From Novosphingobium sp. SCN 66-18 (GTDB lineage Bacteria; Pseudomonadota; Alphaproteobacteria; Sphingomonadales; Sphingomonadaceae): 64,000 nucleotides of DNA. A program made the position numbers and the translations under genes. The notes beneath the pieces were generated by a model, which made no database searches, was not told where the DNA came from, and was given only the letters and a program-made list of their open reading frames with translations. Below are positions 8,612 to 17,942 of this stretch, piece by piece. Location: positions 20,227-84,226 of the forward strand of contig MEGD01000012.1 in the NCBI GenBank assembly GCA_001725355.1, given 5' to 3'. Numbering within the stretch: position 1 is the stretch's first letter; each line of letters starts with the position of its first letter.

Positions 8612-9334
8612 TCAGAAGCGGATCATGATCCTGCGCGCCAGCGCCGGGGAGATGGAATGCACCAGTTGCAGCAGCTTGACCATGCCCACGCTGGCCTCGT
8701 CCGCGTTGCGCTCCATCGCCGACACGATCTGGCGCGCGCATTCCTCCGGCGGCATCTTGCGGTTGGCGCGCTCCGCCGTCATCTGGGTATCGACCACCGG
8801 CGGCAGCGCTTCCAGCACGTGGATCGCGGTGTCCTTCAACTGGTAGCGCAGCGCCATGGTATAGCTGCGCAGGCCCGCCTTGGTCGCGCAATAGACCGCT
8901 CCACCGCCGTTGGGCGCGATACCGAGGCCGGAGGTCACGTTGACGATCATCGCCTCGGGCTGCGCGCGCAGCACCGGCATCAGCCGCGCGATCAGGTGAA
9001 TGGGGGCGTGAAGGTTGAGGAAGATCGTGCGTTCGGTGGACGCGAGATCAGGCGCGCCGTTGCGGAAATCATGGTCGGTCCCCGCCCCGGCATTGTTGAC
9101 CAGAATGGCGATCTCTCGGCCCGCAAGGCCGGCGATCACCGCATCCACGCCTGCGGGCAGGGACAGATCGGCCTCGATCACCTCGAACCCGTCGGTCCGG
9201 GCGGCGGCGATCCTGTCGGCGGTGCGCCCGGTGGTGATGACGGTAACGCCCTTGTCGCGCAACTGGCGGACCAGGCGGGCGCCGATCCCGTCGGTGCCGC
9301 CCGTGACCAGCGCAACCTTGCCCTGCAACCGCAT
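8612..9334 (-). CDS. Short-chain dehydrogenase/reductase (DltE-like)
   Basis: 240 residues, classical SDR. Visible are the cofactor motif VTGGTDGIGARLVRQL, the structural NNAGAG, the active-site Ser region NVTSGLG and the catalytic YCATKAGLRSY (Tyr-X3-Lys). The C-terminal ALPPVVDTQMTAERANRKMPPEECA resembles the DltE-type SDR group. The start chosen (MRLQGKVALVTGG) is the only one fitting the fold; the longer open frame upstream is antisense-like run-through over gor. First gene of a likely two-gene reductase operon. Confidence 0.88.
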   Translation of the reverse strand: MRLQGKVALVTGGTDGIGARLVRQLRDKGVTVITTGRTADRIAAARTDGFEVIEADLSLPAGVDAVIAGLAGREIAILVNNAGAGTDHDFRNGAPDLASTERTIFLNLHAPIHLIARLMPVLRAQPEAMIVNVTSGLGIAPNGGGAVYCATKAGLRSYTMALRYQLKDTAIHVLEALPPVVDTQMTAERANRKMPPEECARQIVSAMERNADEASVGMVKLLQLVHSISPALARRIMIRF

Positions 9335-9371
9335 GTCCTGTCTCCCCGTTCGTGCGGGAAGACTATCAGGT

Positions 9372-9390
9372 AAGTTGCAACTTGCAACTT
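9372..9390. promoter_or_regulatory. Perfect 19-bp palindromic operator upstream of the SDR operon
   Basis: AAGTTGCAA-C-TTGCAACTT: 9-bp arms that are exact reverse complements about one central base. It occupies a third of the 56-bp gap between the gor stop (9391) and the SDR start (9334). Its size and symmetry fit a dimeric winged-helix regulator of the HxlR or MarR type; no such regulator is encoded in the window. Confidence 0.65.
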
Positions 9391-10746
9391 TTATCGCATG
9401 AGGACCAGTTCCTCCGCCATCGACGGGTGCAGCGCGACGGTGGCATCGAAATCGGCCTTGGTCAGCCGCGCCTTCACCGCGATCGCCGCCGCCTGCAGGA
9501 TCTCGGGCGAATCCGGGCCGATCATGTGGATGCCCAGCACGCGGTCGGTCTGGGCATCGACGATCATCTTGTAGAGCCCGCGCTCCGGACGATGGGCGAA
9601 GATGTTCTTCATCGGCCGGAAATCGGACGAATAGACCCTGATGTTGCCATAGGCGTTGCGCGCCTGCCCCTCGGTGAGGCCAACGCCCGCCAGCGGCGGT
9701 TGCGAGAATACCGCGCTGGGGATGCAGGCGTAATCGATCCGCACGTCCTTGCCTCCGAACACCCGGTCGGCGAACGCGTGCCCTTCGCGAATGGCCACGG
9801 GCGTCAGTTGCACGCGATCGGTCACGTCGCCCACGGCATAAATGCTGTCGCAGGTGGTCTTCGCGGTATCGTCGACCCGGATCTCGCCCCGTTCGCCCAG
9901 CTCGACGCCGGCGGTCTCCAACCCCAGACCGGCAACGTTCGGCCGGCGACCGGTGGCCACCAGCACGGCGTCGGCCGGAATCGGGTCCTGCGCGCCTTTC
10001 ACCCACACGTGCAGGCAGCCGTCCTCCTGCTTTTCCACCTTGGTGATCGGGCAGTTGAAACGATAGGTGATGCCGCGCGCCATGGTGATCTGCAGCAGGC
10101 GATCGCGCAGCGTCTCGTCATACCCCCGCAGGATCGCGTCGCTGCGGTTCACCACGGTTACCGCGCTGCCCAGCGCGTTGAAGATGCCGGCAAACTCCAG
10201 CGCGATATAGCCGGCGCCCTGGATGACGATGCGGCGCGGCAGTTCAGGCAGGTGGAACACCTCGTTGGAGGTGATGCAGTGTTCGTTGCCTTCGAACTCG
10301 GGCATCAGCGGCCAGGCGCCGGTGGCGACGAGGATGTACTTCGCCGTAATGTCCCGTCCCGAAGCGAGCCGCACGCCGTGCGGCCCGGTGATCGTGGCGC
10401 GTTCGAGGAAACGTTCGACCTTGTGGTTTTCCAGCGTGGTGGTGTAGGCCTCGTTCAGGCGATCGACATCCTTCAGCACCGCGTCGCGCAGCGTCGGCCA
10501 GTCGAAATGCATCTTCTCGACCGTCCAGCCGTAATTGGACGCATCCTGCAGTTCCTCGGCGAAGTGCGATCCGTACACGAGCAGTTTCTTGGGCACGCAG
10601 CCCCGGATCACGCAGGTGCCGCCGACCCGGTATTCCTCCGCCACGGCCACGCGCGCGCCGTGCGATGCCGCGATCCGGCTGGCGCGCACGCCGCCCGAAC
10701 CCGCGCCGATGACGAAAAGATCGTAGTCGTATTCCTGCTCAGCCAT
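9391..10746 (-). CDS. gor: Glutathione-disulfide reductase
   Basis: 451 residues. NADPH-dependent flavoenzyme that reduces GSSG in the cytoplasm. The FAD motif IGAGSGGVRASRIAA is followed by GGTCVIRGCVPKKLLVY with redox Cys45 and Cys50; the NADPH-binding motif GAGYIALEFAGIFNALG and the second FAD motif IYAVGDVTDR follow. The C-terminal interface helix ends with TVALHPSMAEELVLMR, which contains the catalytic His-Pro of the partner subunit. The start at 10746 (MAEQEYDYDLFVIG) was preferred to a longer frame because it begins just before the FAD domain and has AGGAG upstream. Monocistronic or behind pgi (121-bp gap). Confidence 0.95.
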   Translation of the reverse strand: MAEQEYDYDLFVIGAGSGGVRASRIAASHGARVAVAEEYRVGGTCVIRGCVPKKLLVYGSHFAEELQDASNYGWTVEKMHFDWPTLRDAVLKDVDRLNEAYTTTLENHKVERFLERATITGPHGVRLASGRDITAKYILVATGAWPLMPEFEGNEHCITSNEVFHLPELPRRIVIQGAGYIALEFAGIFNALGSAVTVVNRSDAILRGYDETLRDRLLQITMARGITYRFNCPITKVEKQEDGCLHVWVKGAQDPIPADAVLVATGRRPNVAGLGLETAGVELGERGEIRVDDTAKTTCDSIYAVGDVTDRVQLTPVAIREGHAFADRVFGGKDVRIDYACIPSAVFSQPPLAGVGLTEGQARNAYGNIRVYSSDFRPMKNIFAHRPERGLYKMIVDAQTDRVLGIHMIGPDSPEILQAAAIAVKARLTKADFDATVALHPSMAEELVLMR

Positions 10747-10867
10747 GGTCTGCTCCTGTCGAGCGATGCATATGGCGGGCCGGTGACGGATTGCCAATGG
10801 CGGCGCGCAAGAGTTTCGTTTGCCAGACTAACGAAAATTCGCTCGTACCGTCCTATTCGCCCCTGCT

Positions 10868-12388
10868 CTATTCCCCGATGCCGGCCGCCGCCAGCAGCGC
10901 CTCGGTGGAAGGGTCGAAGCCCTCCCCGCCGCCGGACTCGATCTGTTTCGCGATCGCCTTGCCCAGTTCGACGCCGAACTGGTCGAAGGGATTTATCCCC
11001 AGCAGCATCGCCGAAACGAACGTGCGGTGTTCGTGGAACGCGATCAGCGCGCCCAGCGTTGCCGGGTTGAGATCGTCGCAGAAGATCGTGGCCGAAGGCC
11101 GGTCGCCCGGATAGGCGCGCGCGCCGTCGTCGGAAGCCTTGCCCGCCATCAGCGCCGCGCCTTGCGCGAAGCAGTTCGACAACAGGATGCGGTGGTGCGC
11201 CGGATCAAGATCGTGGCCCGGCACCTTTACCGCCAGGAAATCCACCGGGATCAGGTGCGTACCCTGATGGAGCAACTGGAACACCGCGTGCTGCGCGTCG
11301 GTGCCCACCCCGCCCCATGTCACCGGCGCGCTGGGCCGGGCGAGCGGCTGGCCGTCGGCCGTCACCCGCTTGCCGTTCGATTCCATCTCCAGCTGCTGGA
11401 GATAATCGGGCAACAAGCGCAGGCGTTCGTCATAGGCAAACACGGCGCGGGTCTGGCAGCCGCGCGCCTGCGTGTAATAGAGATCGGCGAAGGCGGCGCG
11501 GACGACCACGTTCCTGTCCAGCGGAGCTTCGATGAAATGCCGGTCGATCGCCGCCGCGCCTTCCAGGAACTCCCCGAACGCCTGCGTGCCGAGCGCCAGC
11601 GCGACGGGGAAACCGATCGACGACCACAGCGAATAACGCCCGCCCACCGTTTCCGCGAACGGCAGTACGCGGGTTTCGTCCACGCCCCATTCGACAGCCT
11701 TCTCTGGCGCGGCAGTCAGCGCCACCACGCGGCCATAGGGATCGTCGACCCCGCCTTCGCGCAACCATTCCAGCGCACTGGCGGCGTTGGTCATGGTCTC
11801 GGTGGTGGTGAAGGTCTTGGAGGCGACCGCGATCAGCGTCGTCGCCGGATCGCAGGCGGCCATCGCGGCTTCCAGCGCGCAACCATCGATGTTCGAAACG
11901 ACATGCACGTCGACCAGCGCGCTTTCGCGGGCCAGCGCGTCGATCGCCAGCGCCGGTCCAAGCGCGGAACCACCGATGCCGATATGGATCAGGCTTTTGA
12001 CATCCCCCAGCACGCCCGCGTGGATCGCGTCGACGAGCGCCCGCATCCGCGCGTGCAGAGCGCCAGCTTCCTCGACGCTGGCATCACTGCCCACGCCGCG
12101 CTGGGCGGCGTGTTCGGCGGCGCGCCCTTCGGTGTTGTTGATCCGTGCGCCGGCGAAAAGCTGCTCGCGCTTACCCGCAAGGTCCATCGTGCCGGCGATC
12201 TCGCCCAGCACCCGTTCCACGTCCGGCGAAAGATGCGTCTTCGACCAGTCGAAGCGGATCGGCCCGCCGGGAAGCTCCAGTTCGGTGCTGTAGCGCGCGA
12301 GGCGCTCCGAATCGTCGAACAAGTCCTTCAATGAAGGCCGCGCCAGCGCTTCCAGAGCGCTCCAGCCCGCAAGATCCTGTTCACTCAT
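10868..12388 (-). CDS. pgi: Glucose-6-phosphate isomerase
   Basis: 506 residues. Interconverts glucose-6-phosphate and fructose-6-phosphate. Family marks are IHIGIGGSALGPALAIDAL, the signature SKTFTTTETM, GGRYSLWSSIGFPVALALG and the C-terminal INPFDQFGVELGKAIAKQI with the active-site Lys. The start at 12388 (MSEQDLAGWSALEAL) was taken over a 22-residue longer form because the extension is not family-like. Lies 159 bp from the divergent lepB; that gap holds a small GTGTA-N5-TACAC inverted repeat near 12502-12516. Confidence 0.95.
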   Translation of the reverse strand: MSEQDLAGWSALEALARPSLKDLFDDSERLARYSTELELPGGPIRFDWSKTHLSPDVERVLGEIAGTMDLAGKREQLFAGARINNTEGRAAEHAAQRGVGSDASVEEAGALHARMRALVDAIHAGVLGDVKSLIHIGIGGSALGPALAIDALARESALVDVHVVSNIDGCALEAAMAACDPATTLIAVASKTFTTTETMTNAASALEWLREGGVDDPYGRVVALTAAPEKAVEWGVDETRVLPFAETVGGRYSLWSSIGFPVALALGTQAFGEFLEGAAAIDRHFIEAPLDRNVVVRAAFADLYYTQARGCQTRAVFAYDERLRLLPDYLQQLEMESNGKRVTADGQPLARPSAPVTWGGVGTDAQHAVFQLLHQGTHLIPVDFLAVKVPGHDLDPAHHRILLSNCFAQGAALMAGKASDDGARAYPGDRPSATIFCDDLNPATLGALIAFHEHRTFVSAMLLGINPFDQFGVELGKAIAKQIESGGGEGFDPSTEALLAAAGIGE

Positions 12389-12547
12389 CGCGCCGGTATC
12401 CCTTTTCTTCGCAGTTGCGAAACTCCTCATGCCCGCTCGCAAGCCTTCCGCCAAGCGTCCCGTTCATCTCCGGTACGGGTGCGCAGACGTATTCCGGCAC
12501 AGTGTATTACATACACAACACACTTGACGAAAGCGCGCCCCCTCCAC

Positions 12548-13444
12548 ATGACCGCGACGATGACCGAGACTCCCGAGACTCCAGCCGCCCCAGAGAGCGC
12601 CGCCTCCCCCGCCGGAACGCCGGGTTCAGGAGGCTTGCCCCCGATCGCGGGCAAGCCGAAAAAGGAGAAGAAGGAGGACAGCTTCGCCGTCTTCCTGATC
12701 AAGCTGGTGCTCGTGGTCGCGATTTTCCGCAGCTTCATCTTCTCGCCGTTCAACATTCCTTCGGAATCGATGCTGCCGCGGCTGGAGAACGGCGATTACC
12801 TGCTCGCGGCCAAGTGGCCCTATGGCTTTTCCAGCTATTCGCTGCCGTTCGGCGTGCCGCTGCTGCCGCACCGCATCCTGGCCGGTACGCCCAAGCGCGG
12901 CGACGTGGTGATCTTCAAGGCGCCGCCGGGCAACGACGTGGACTACATCAAGCGCGTGATCGGCCTGCCGGGCGATACCGTGCAAATGGTGGGCGGCGTG
13001 CTGCATCTCAACGGCAAGCCGGTGCCCAAGCAGCGGATCGAGGATTTCGTGATCCACGTATCGGCCAACACGAACTGCATCTCGCCCGAGTTCGAGGCGG
13101 TGGAGAAGGACGGTTCGCCAAGCTGCCACTATCCGCAGTACCGCGAGACGCTGCCCGAAGGCAAAAGCTACAACGTGCTGGACCTCGGCTATCGCCCGCA
13201 GGACGATACTCCGCCCGTGGTGATCCCCGAGAACCGGCTGTTCCTGATGGGCGACAACCGCGACAATTCGATGGACAGCCGCTTCCCGGCGGTGGAGGGC
13301 GCAGGGATCGGGCTGGTGCCGATGGACAACCTGATCGGCCGCGCGACCATCGTCATGTGGTCCACCGACGGTTCGGCCAACTGGTTCCTGCCCTGGACCT
13401 GGTTCACCGCGGCGCGCTGGAACCGGCTTGGGGGGCTGTTCTGA
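12548..13444 (+). CDS. lepB: Signal peptidase I
   Basis: 298 residues. Inner-membrane serine protease that removes Sec signal peptides. After a Pro/Ala/Glu-rich cytoplasmic tail there is one membrane segment (about residues 52-70, FLIKLVLVVAIFRSFIF). Catalytic Ser74 lies in PSESMLPRLENGDYL and Lys135 in DYIKRVIGLPGDTVQM; the GDNRDNSMDSR box is near residue 237. The start could also be the ATG at 12560. It is the first gene of lepB-rnc-era; its stop overlaps the proposed CTG start of rnc. Confidence 0.94.
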   Translation: MTATMTETPETPAAPESAASPAGTPGSGGLPPIAGKPKKEKKEDSFAVFLIKLVLVVAIFRSFIFSPFNIPSESMLPRLENGDYLLAAKWPYGFSSYSLPFGVPLLPHRILAGTPKRGDVVIFKAPPGNDVDYIKRVIGLPGDTVQMVGGVLHLNGKPVPKQRIEDFVIHVSANTNCISPEFEAVEKDGSPSCHYPQYRETLPEGKSYNVLDLGYRPQDDTPPVVIPENRLFLMGDNRDNSMDSRFPAVEGAGIGLVPMDNLIGRATIVMWSTDGSANWFLPWTWFTAARWNRLGGLF

Positions 13445-14139
13445 GCAAGCCCCAGCCCGTCCCGGCCGCACCGCTGGCCGATGACACGATTGCCTTCCTG
13501 ACCGCCCTGACCGGCCATGCGCCCTTGCGCGACGACCTGTGGCGCGAAGCGCTGACGCATGGATCGATGGGCGAGGCGCGCGATTACCAGCGGCTCGAAT
13601 TCCTGGGCGATCGCGTACTCGGCCTCGCCATCGCCGACTGGCTGCACGAAAAGAGCGATGCCGCCGAAGGCAAGCTCTCGCAGCGGCTCAACGCTTTGGT
13701 CAGCCGCGAGACCTGCGCCGACGTTGCGCGCACGCTGGGCGTGCCCGCACACATCCGTCTGGGCAAACAGGCGCGCGACGATGGCGGCGCGGACAGCGAC
13801 AACATCCTGGGCGACGTGATGGAAGCGCTGATCGGCGCTTTGTTCGTCGACCGTGGCTTCGACGTGGCCCAGGCCTTCGTGCGGCGCGCGTGGGACAAGC
13901 CGATGGCCGGCGGCGCTGGCCAGCGCAAGCATCCCAAGGCCGCGCTGCAGGAATGGGCCGCCGGCAACCGCCGCAAGCCCCCGGTCTATACGCTGGTCCG
14001 CCGCGATGGACCGGATCACGCCGCCAGCTTCACCGTCAGCGTCGAGGTAAAGGGCGTGGGCGTGATGGAAGCGCGCGGATCGAGCAAGCAGGAAGCGGAA
14101 ACCTCCGCCGCCCGCGAATTCATGAACCGGTTCGCCTAG
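13441..14139 (+). CDS. rnc: Ribonuclease III
   Basis: 232 residues. Cleaves double-stranded RNA (rRNA precursors, mRNA leaders). The RNase III signature RLEFLGDRVLGLAIADWL lies at residues 51-68, DNILGDVMEALIGALFVDRG carries the second acidic metal ligands, and the double-stranded RNA-binding domain (HPKAALQEWAAGN through SSKQEAETSAAREFMNRF) ends the protein. No ATG, GTG or TTG fits the N-terminus; the best start is CTG at 13441, which overlaps the lepB stop as CTGA and is preceded by GGGGG at a good distance, giving (M)SKPQPVPAAPL. See findings. Confidence 0.9.
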   Translation: MSKPQPVPAAPLADDTIAFLTALTGHAPLRDDLWREALTHGSMGEARDYQRLEFLGDRVLGLAIADWLHEKSDAAEGKLSQRLNALVSRETCADVARTLGVPAHIRLGKQARDDGGADSDNILGDVMEALIGALFVDRGFDVAQAFVRRAWDKPMAGGAGQRKHPKAALQEWAAGNRRKPPVYTLVRRDGPDHAASFTVSVEVKGVGVMEARGSSKQEAETSAAREFMNRFA

Positions 14140-14150
14140 GGTCAGGACCC
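14139..14150. repeat. Short GGGTC-AG-GACCC palindrome, REP-like
   Basis: Perfect 5-bp arms with a 2-nt centre overlap the last base of the rnc stop codon. Motifs of this form are often dispersed in sphingomonad genomes, but one copy alone cannot prove a repeat family. Confidence 0.35.
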
Positions 14151-14259
14151 ATTACTGGCGGAAAGAGTTGCCCGCCGGGCAGCTTGCCTTCTTCCGGCAA
14201 CCGGCGCTTCACGCTAAACAGGAAACAGCCCCCGCTGACTTGGGGCGAATGGAGTTATT

Positions 14260-15195
14260 TTGACGGAAACCAACGCAAGGGAACGCTGCGGCCTCGTCGC
14301 GGTGATCGGGGCGCCCAACGCGGGCAAGTCCACGCTGGTCAACGCGCTGGTGGGCCAGAAGGTCGCCATCGTCTCGGCCAAGGCGCAGACCACGCGCGCG
14401 CGGCTGATGGGGATCGCGCTGGAGGACCTGCCCACCGATGCGGGAGGCGTCGATAGAGTGCAGATCATCCTCGCCGACACGCCCGGTATCTTCGAACCGC
14501 GCCGCCGGCTGGACCGCGCGATGGTCAGCGCCGCGTGGGAAGGCGCCGTCGAAGCCGATGCGATCCTGCTGGTGGTCGATGCCCGCAAGAAGAAGCGCGA
14601 CTATCTCGAACCGATTCTTGCCGCGCTGGCCGAACGCAAGGAACGGAAGATCCTGGTGCTCAACAAGGTGGATTCCACCCCCAAGGAACCGCTGCTGGTC
14701 ATGGCCGAGGAACTGAGCGCGCAAGGCGCGTTCGACGAGGTGTTCTTCGTCTCCGCGCTGACCGCCGATGGCGTGCCGGAACTCAAGCGGCGCCTTGCCG
14801 CGCTGATGCCGGAAGGCGTGTGGCACTATCCCGAAGATCAGGTTTCGGATGCCAGCGAACGTCTGCTGGCGACCGAGATCACGCGCGAGCAGCTCTACCG
14901 CCAGTTGCATGACGAACTGCCCTATGACAGCGCGGTGCGGCCCGAAAGCTACCAGCACAAGGCCGACGGGTCGGTGGAAATCCACCAGCAGATCGTGATC
15001 GCGCGCGATAGCCAGAAATCCATCGTGCTGGGCAAGGGCGGCGCCCGGATCAAGGCGATCGGCGAGGCCGCGCGCAAGGAACTGGCGGAGTTGCTGGGCG
15101 TGAAAGTCCACCTGTTTCTGCATGTGAAGGTAGAGGAAGGCTGGGCCGACAGCCGCGAAATCTACGAGGAAATCGGGCTGGACTGGGTGAAGTGA
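14260..15195 (+). CDS. era: GTPase Era
   Basis: 311 residues. Ribosome-assembly GTPase that binds the 3' end of 16S rRNA. G1 motif GAPNAGKSTLVNAL, G3 DTPG in ILADTPGIFEPR, G4 NKVD, then the C-terminal KH domain with IVLGKGGARIKAIGEAARKEL. Starts at TTG (14260), after GGAG; the 120-bp gap to rnc contains the REP-like palindrome. Overlaps the next gene by 4 bp (GTGA). Confidence 0.95.
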   Translation: MTETNARERCGLVAVIGAPNAGKSTLVNALVGQKVAIVSAKAQTTRARLMGIALEDLPTDAGGVDRVQIILADTPGIFEPRRRLDRAMVSAAWEGAVEADAILLVVDARKKKRDYLEPILAALAERKERKILVLNKVDSTPKEPLLVMAEELSAQGAFDEVFFVSALTADGVPELKRRLAALMPEGVWHYPEDQVSDASERLLATEITREQLYRQLHDELPYDSAVRPESYQHKADGSVEIHQQIVIARDSQKSIVLGKGGARIKAIGEAARKELAELLGVKVHLFLHVKVEEGWADSREIYEEIGLDWVK

Positions 15196-16085
15196 CGGCC
15201 TTGCGGGCGGGTTTCCTGGCCCTTGCGTTCGCCCTGGCCCTCCCTTCGGGCGCGGTGGCGCAAGGTCTGCCCGCCGGCGCGCGCTATGTCGCCATTGGCG
15301 ATTCCTTCGCGTCCGGCCTGCAGCTTGGCCCGCCAGACGCCGGCACGCCACCGCGCTGTTCGCGCACGGCCGCCAGTTACGCCCATCTCGTGGCCCAGCG
15401 CCTGAACCTGGTGCTGGCGGACGCAACGTGCAGTTCGGCCAAGACGGAACACGTGCTGGGCAAGTGGGACGAACTGCCGCCGCAGATCGATGCCGTCACG
15501 CCCGATACCCGGCTCGTCACCGTGACGATCGGCGCCAACGACGTGCGCTATGTCAGCGATTTCTTCGCGGGGCTGTGCCGTCTTTCCCCCGAAACCCGCA
15601 GCAAGCCCGAATGCGCCCTGCCGCCCCCGCTACCCGATCAGGCGGTCTGGACCGCGCTGGAAGCCAACCTGCGCCTGATTGCCGCGCAAGTGCGCACACG
15701 CGCGCCGGCCGCGCGGCTGGTGTTCGTCGATTATCTGGCGCTGCTGCCCCGTCTGGTTCTGTGCGACCGCACGCCCCTAACGCCTGCCGAAGCCGTCGAC
15801 CGGCGCGCGGTGGGCGACCGGCTGCGGGAGGTGATCGCGCGCGTCGCCGGGCAGGAGGGAGCACTGCTGATCGAGGCGGCCCGCATGTCACGTTCGCACA
15901 CGCCCTGTTCCGTCATCCCCTGGGCCTCTGGCTATCCGGGTTTCGGAACAGGCCCCGCCTGGCACCCGACCGCGCTCGGCCACGCCGCCATTGCCGACGA
16001 AATCGTGCGACGGCTGGTCCCGGTGCCCGGCGCGACACCTCCCCCACCGGTATTCATCGTAACCCCACGGCCTCCAACTCGCTGA
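15192..16085 (+). CDS. Secreted SGNH/GDSL-type hydrolase
   Basis: 297 residues with a signal peptide (GFLALAFALALPSGAVAQ, cleavage after about residue 24). The block I motif is AIGDSFASG (nucleophile Ser), block III is IGANDVRY (Asn) and block V is WHPTALGH (catalytic His), as in SEST-like lipases and esterases of family II. Six or more Cys residues suggest disulfides in the periplasm. It starts at GTG overlapping the era stop, so it may be co-transcribed with lepB-rnc-era. Substrate unknown (lipid, acyl or acetyl ester). Confidence 0.85.
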   Translation: MTALRAGFLALAFALALPSGAVAQGLPAGARYVAIGDSFASGLQLGPPDAGTPPRCSRTAASYAHLVAQRLNLVLADATCSSAKTEHVLGKWDELPPQIDAVTPDTRLVTVTIGANDVRYVSDFFAGLCRLSPETRSKPECALPPPLPDQAVWTALEANLRLIAAQVRTRAPAARLVFVDYLALLPRLVLCDRTPLTPAEAVDRRAVGDRLREVIARVAGQEGALLIEAARMSRSHTPCSVIPWASGYPGFGTGPAWHPTALGHAAIADEIVRRLVPVPGATPPPPVFIVTPRPPTR

Positions 16086-16290
16086 CCAACACGGCGGTAT
16101 TCCCACGGGGTCCCGGCGCGCCAGGCGTTCCTCCCAACGCTCCGCCTTGCGGTTTCCGATTGTCGTTCACTGGCGATACAGGTTATGGCGCCAAATGAGG
16201 GGCGTCGGCCATTATCGCGTTCGCAAGCGCGAAGGTATCGATTTGCTCGCCCGTTACAGGTCTAGCGTGCAGCAGCAACGGAGCGAATGA

Positions 16291-17889
16291 ATGGTCGAAA
16301 GCGTCGGTGCCGTCCGGACGACGTCGGTCCGAACCCAGGATGCACCGCCCCTGCTCTCGGCCACGCTTCCGGTCCGGGCCGCCGCCGCGTGGCGACAGCT
16401 GCGCCTGCCGGACTGGCTGACGCTGGCGTTGAGCTACCTTACGCTGACGCTGCTGCTGCGCGCGCTGCTGATCGGCAATCCGGTGATCCACATCGACGAA
16501 CAGTTCTATCTGCTCGTCGGCGACCGGATGCTGCACGGCGCCGTGCCCTATGTGGACATCTGGGACCGCAAGCCGATCGGCCTGTTCCTGCTGTTCGAGC
16601 TGTTTCACCTGTTCCCCGGCGATGGCGTCGTCACCTATCAGCTGGCGGGCGTGCTCAGCACGGTGGCGACGGCGATGGTGATCGAACGGCTTTCGCGCGA
16701 GATCGCGCCACGGGCGGGAGCATGGCAGGCCGGGTTCGCCTACATCCTGTTCATGCCGGTATTCAACTGCGTGCTGGGACAGGCGCCGGTGTTCTTCAAT
16801 CTGCCGGTCGCGCTTGCCGCGTGGGCCGTGGTCGATACGCTCAAGCGCCTTGAGGACCCGCAATTGCTCTGGCGCGGCGCCGGCATCATGGCGCTGGTCG
16901 GCATCGCCATGCAGATCAAGTACACGGTGGTGTTCGAGGGCGTGGCCTTCGGTGCGCTGCTGCTCGGCCGCGCCTATGCCGATGTCTGGTCATGGAAGAA
17001 GCTGGGCGCCGCCGCGCTGCTCTGGATAGCGGCCGCACTGGCGCCGACGGCGCTCGCGCTCGGCATCTATGGCGCGATGGGCCATGCCGGCGCCTTCATG
17101 CAGGCCAATTTCTTCTCGATCATGTCACGCCAGTCCGATGGCGAGGCCTGGTGGCGGCTGACCAAGGAAATGCTCACCCTCGCCCCGTTCTGGCTCGCGA
17201 TCTTCCACGCCCCGCGCCATCTGGCGATGACCGGCGGTTCCTATCCCCGCGCGCGGCATGTGCTGCGTGCCTGGGGCGTGGCGGCGTTCGCCGGATTCCT
17301 GGCGTTCGGCACCTGGTACGATCACTACGTCGGGCCTCTGCTGGCCCCCCTGTGCATTCTGGCCGCACCCGCGCTGGGGCGGCAGATCCGCGGGGAGAAG
17401 TGGTATGCGCGGTTCATGCTGGGGCTGGGCGCGATCGGCGGCGTGGTCGTCCCCGCCTACCAGTTCTATCACCACGGCACGCTTGGCGATGTGGAACACG
17501 CCACCAGCCTGATCCGCGCCGAACTGGGCGATGGCTGCTTCTATATGAACGAAGGCGATCCGGTGCTCTACCAGACCACCAACGCCTGCCTTGCCACGAG
17601 CTATATCTTCCCCACGCACCTTGCCGGAGCGGTGGAAAGCCGTTCGCTGGGCATCGATGTGGAAGACGAGATGCGGCGGATCATGGCGCGGCGTCCGAGC
17701 GTGGTGATGGTTGGCGTCAAGCCGCTGTCACGGCCGGCCAACCAGTCTTCGCGCGCGCTGCTGATGCGGCTGCTGGACCGCGACTACGAAACCTACGCCA
17801 CGGTCGCGATCGGCACTCGCAACTTCCGCCTGTACCGCCTCAAGCCCGTTCAGCCCGAAATCGCCCCGCGCCCCGCCGCCGATCGCTGA
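16291..17889 (+). CDS. Glycosyltransferase family 39 (PMT/ArnT-like) membrane protein
   Basis: 532 residues with about ten membrane helices. The first periplasmic loop has HIDEQFYLLVGDRMLHGAVPY followed by DIWDRKPIGLFLLF, typical of the PMT_2 (GT39/GT83) family that transfers sugars from polyprenyl-phosphate donors to lipid or protein acceptors on the outer face of the inner membrane. The acidic pair after HI and the DRKP are the probable catalytic and donor-binding residues. It is followed after 53 bp by a second glycosyltransferase, which suggests a small envelope-glycosylation cluster. Acceptor unknown. Confidence 0.82.
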   Translation: MVESVGAVRTTSVRTQDAPPLLSATLPVRAAAAWRQLRLPDWLTLALSYLTLTLLLRALLIGNPVIHIDEQFYLLVGDRMLHGAVPYVDIWDRKPIGLFLLFELFHLFPGDGVVTYQLAGVLSTVATAMVIERLSREIAPRAGAWQAGFAYILFMPVFNCVLGQAPVFFNLPVALAAWAVVDTLKRLEDPQLLWRGAGIMALVGIAMQIKYTVVFEGVAFGALLLGRAYADVWSWKKLGAAALLWIAAALAPTALALGIYGAMGHAGAFMQANFFSIMSRQSDGEAWWRLTKEMLTLAPFWLAIFHAPRHLAMTGGSYPRARHVLRAWGVAAFAGFLAFGTWYDHYVGPLLAPLCILAAPALGRQIRGEKWYARFMLGLGAIGGVVVPAYQFYHHGTLGDVEHATSLIRAELGDGCFYMNEGDPVLYQTTNACLATSYIFPTHLAGAVESRSLGIDVEDEMRRIMARRPSVVMVGVKPLSRPANQSSRALLMRLLDRDYETYATVAIGTRNFRLYRLKPVQPEIAPRPAADR

Positions 17890-17942
17890 CGCCAGCCCGT
17901 CATTCCCGCTGCCCCTCTTAACAGCATCGGCCTGTTCGGATC

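Noticed and set aside
12502-12516. GTGTA-N5-TACAC inverted repeat between pgi and lepB
   Set aside because: Arms are only 5 bp and the position fits either gene; too weak to call an operator.
12524-12547. TTGACG resembling a -35 box before lepB
   Set aside because: Too close to the start codon to leave room for a -10 element and leader.
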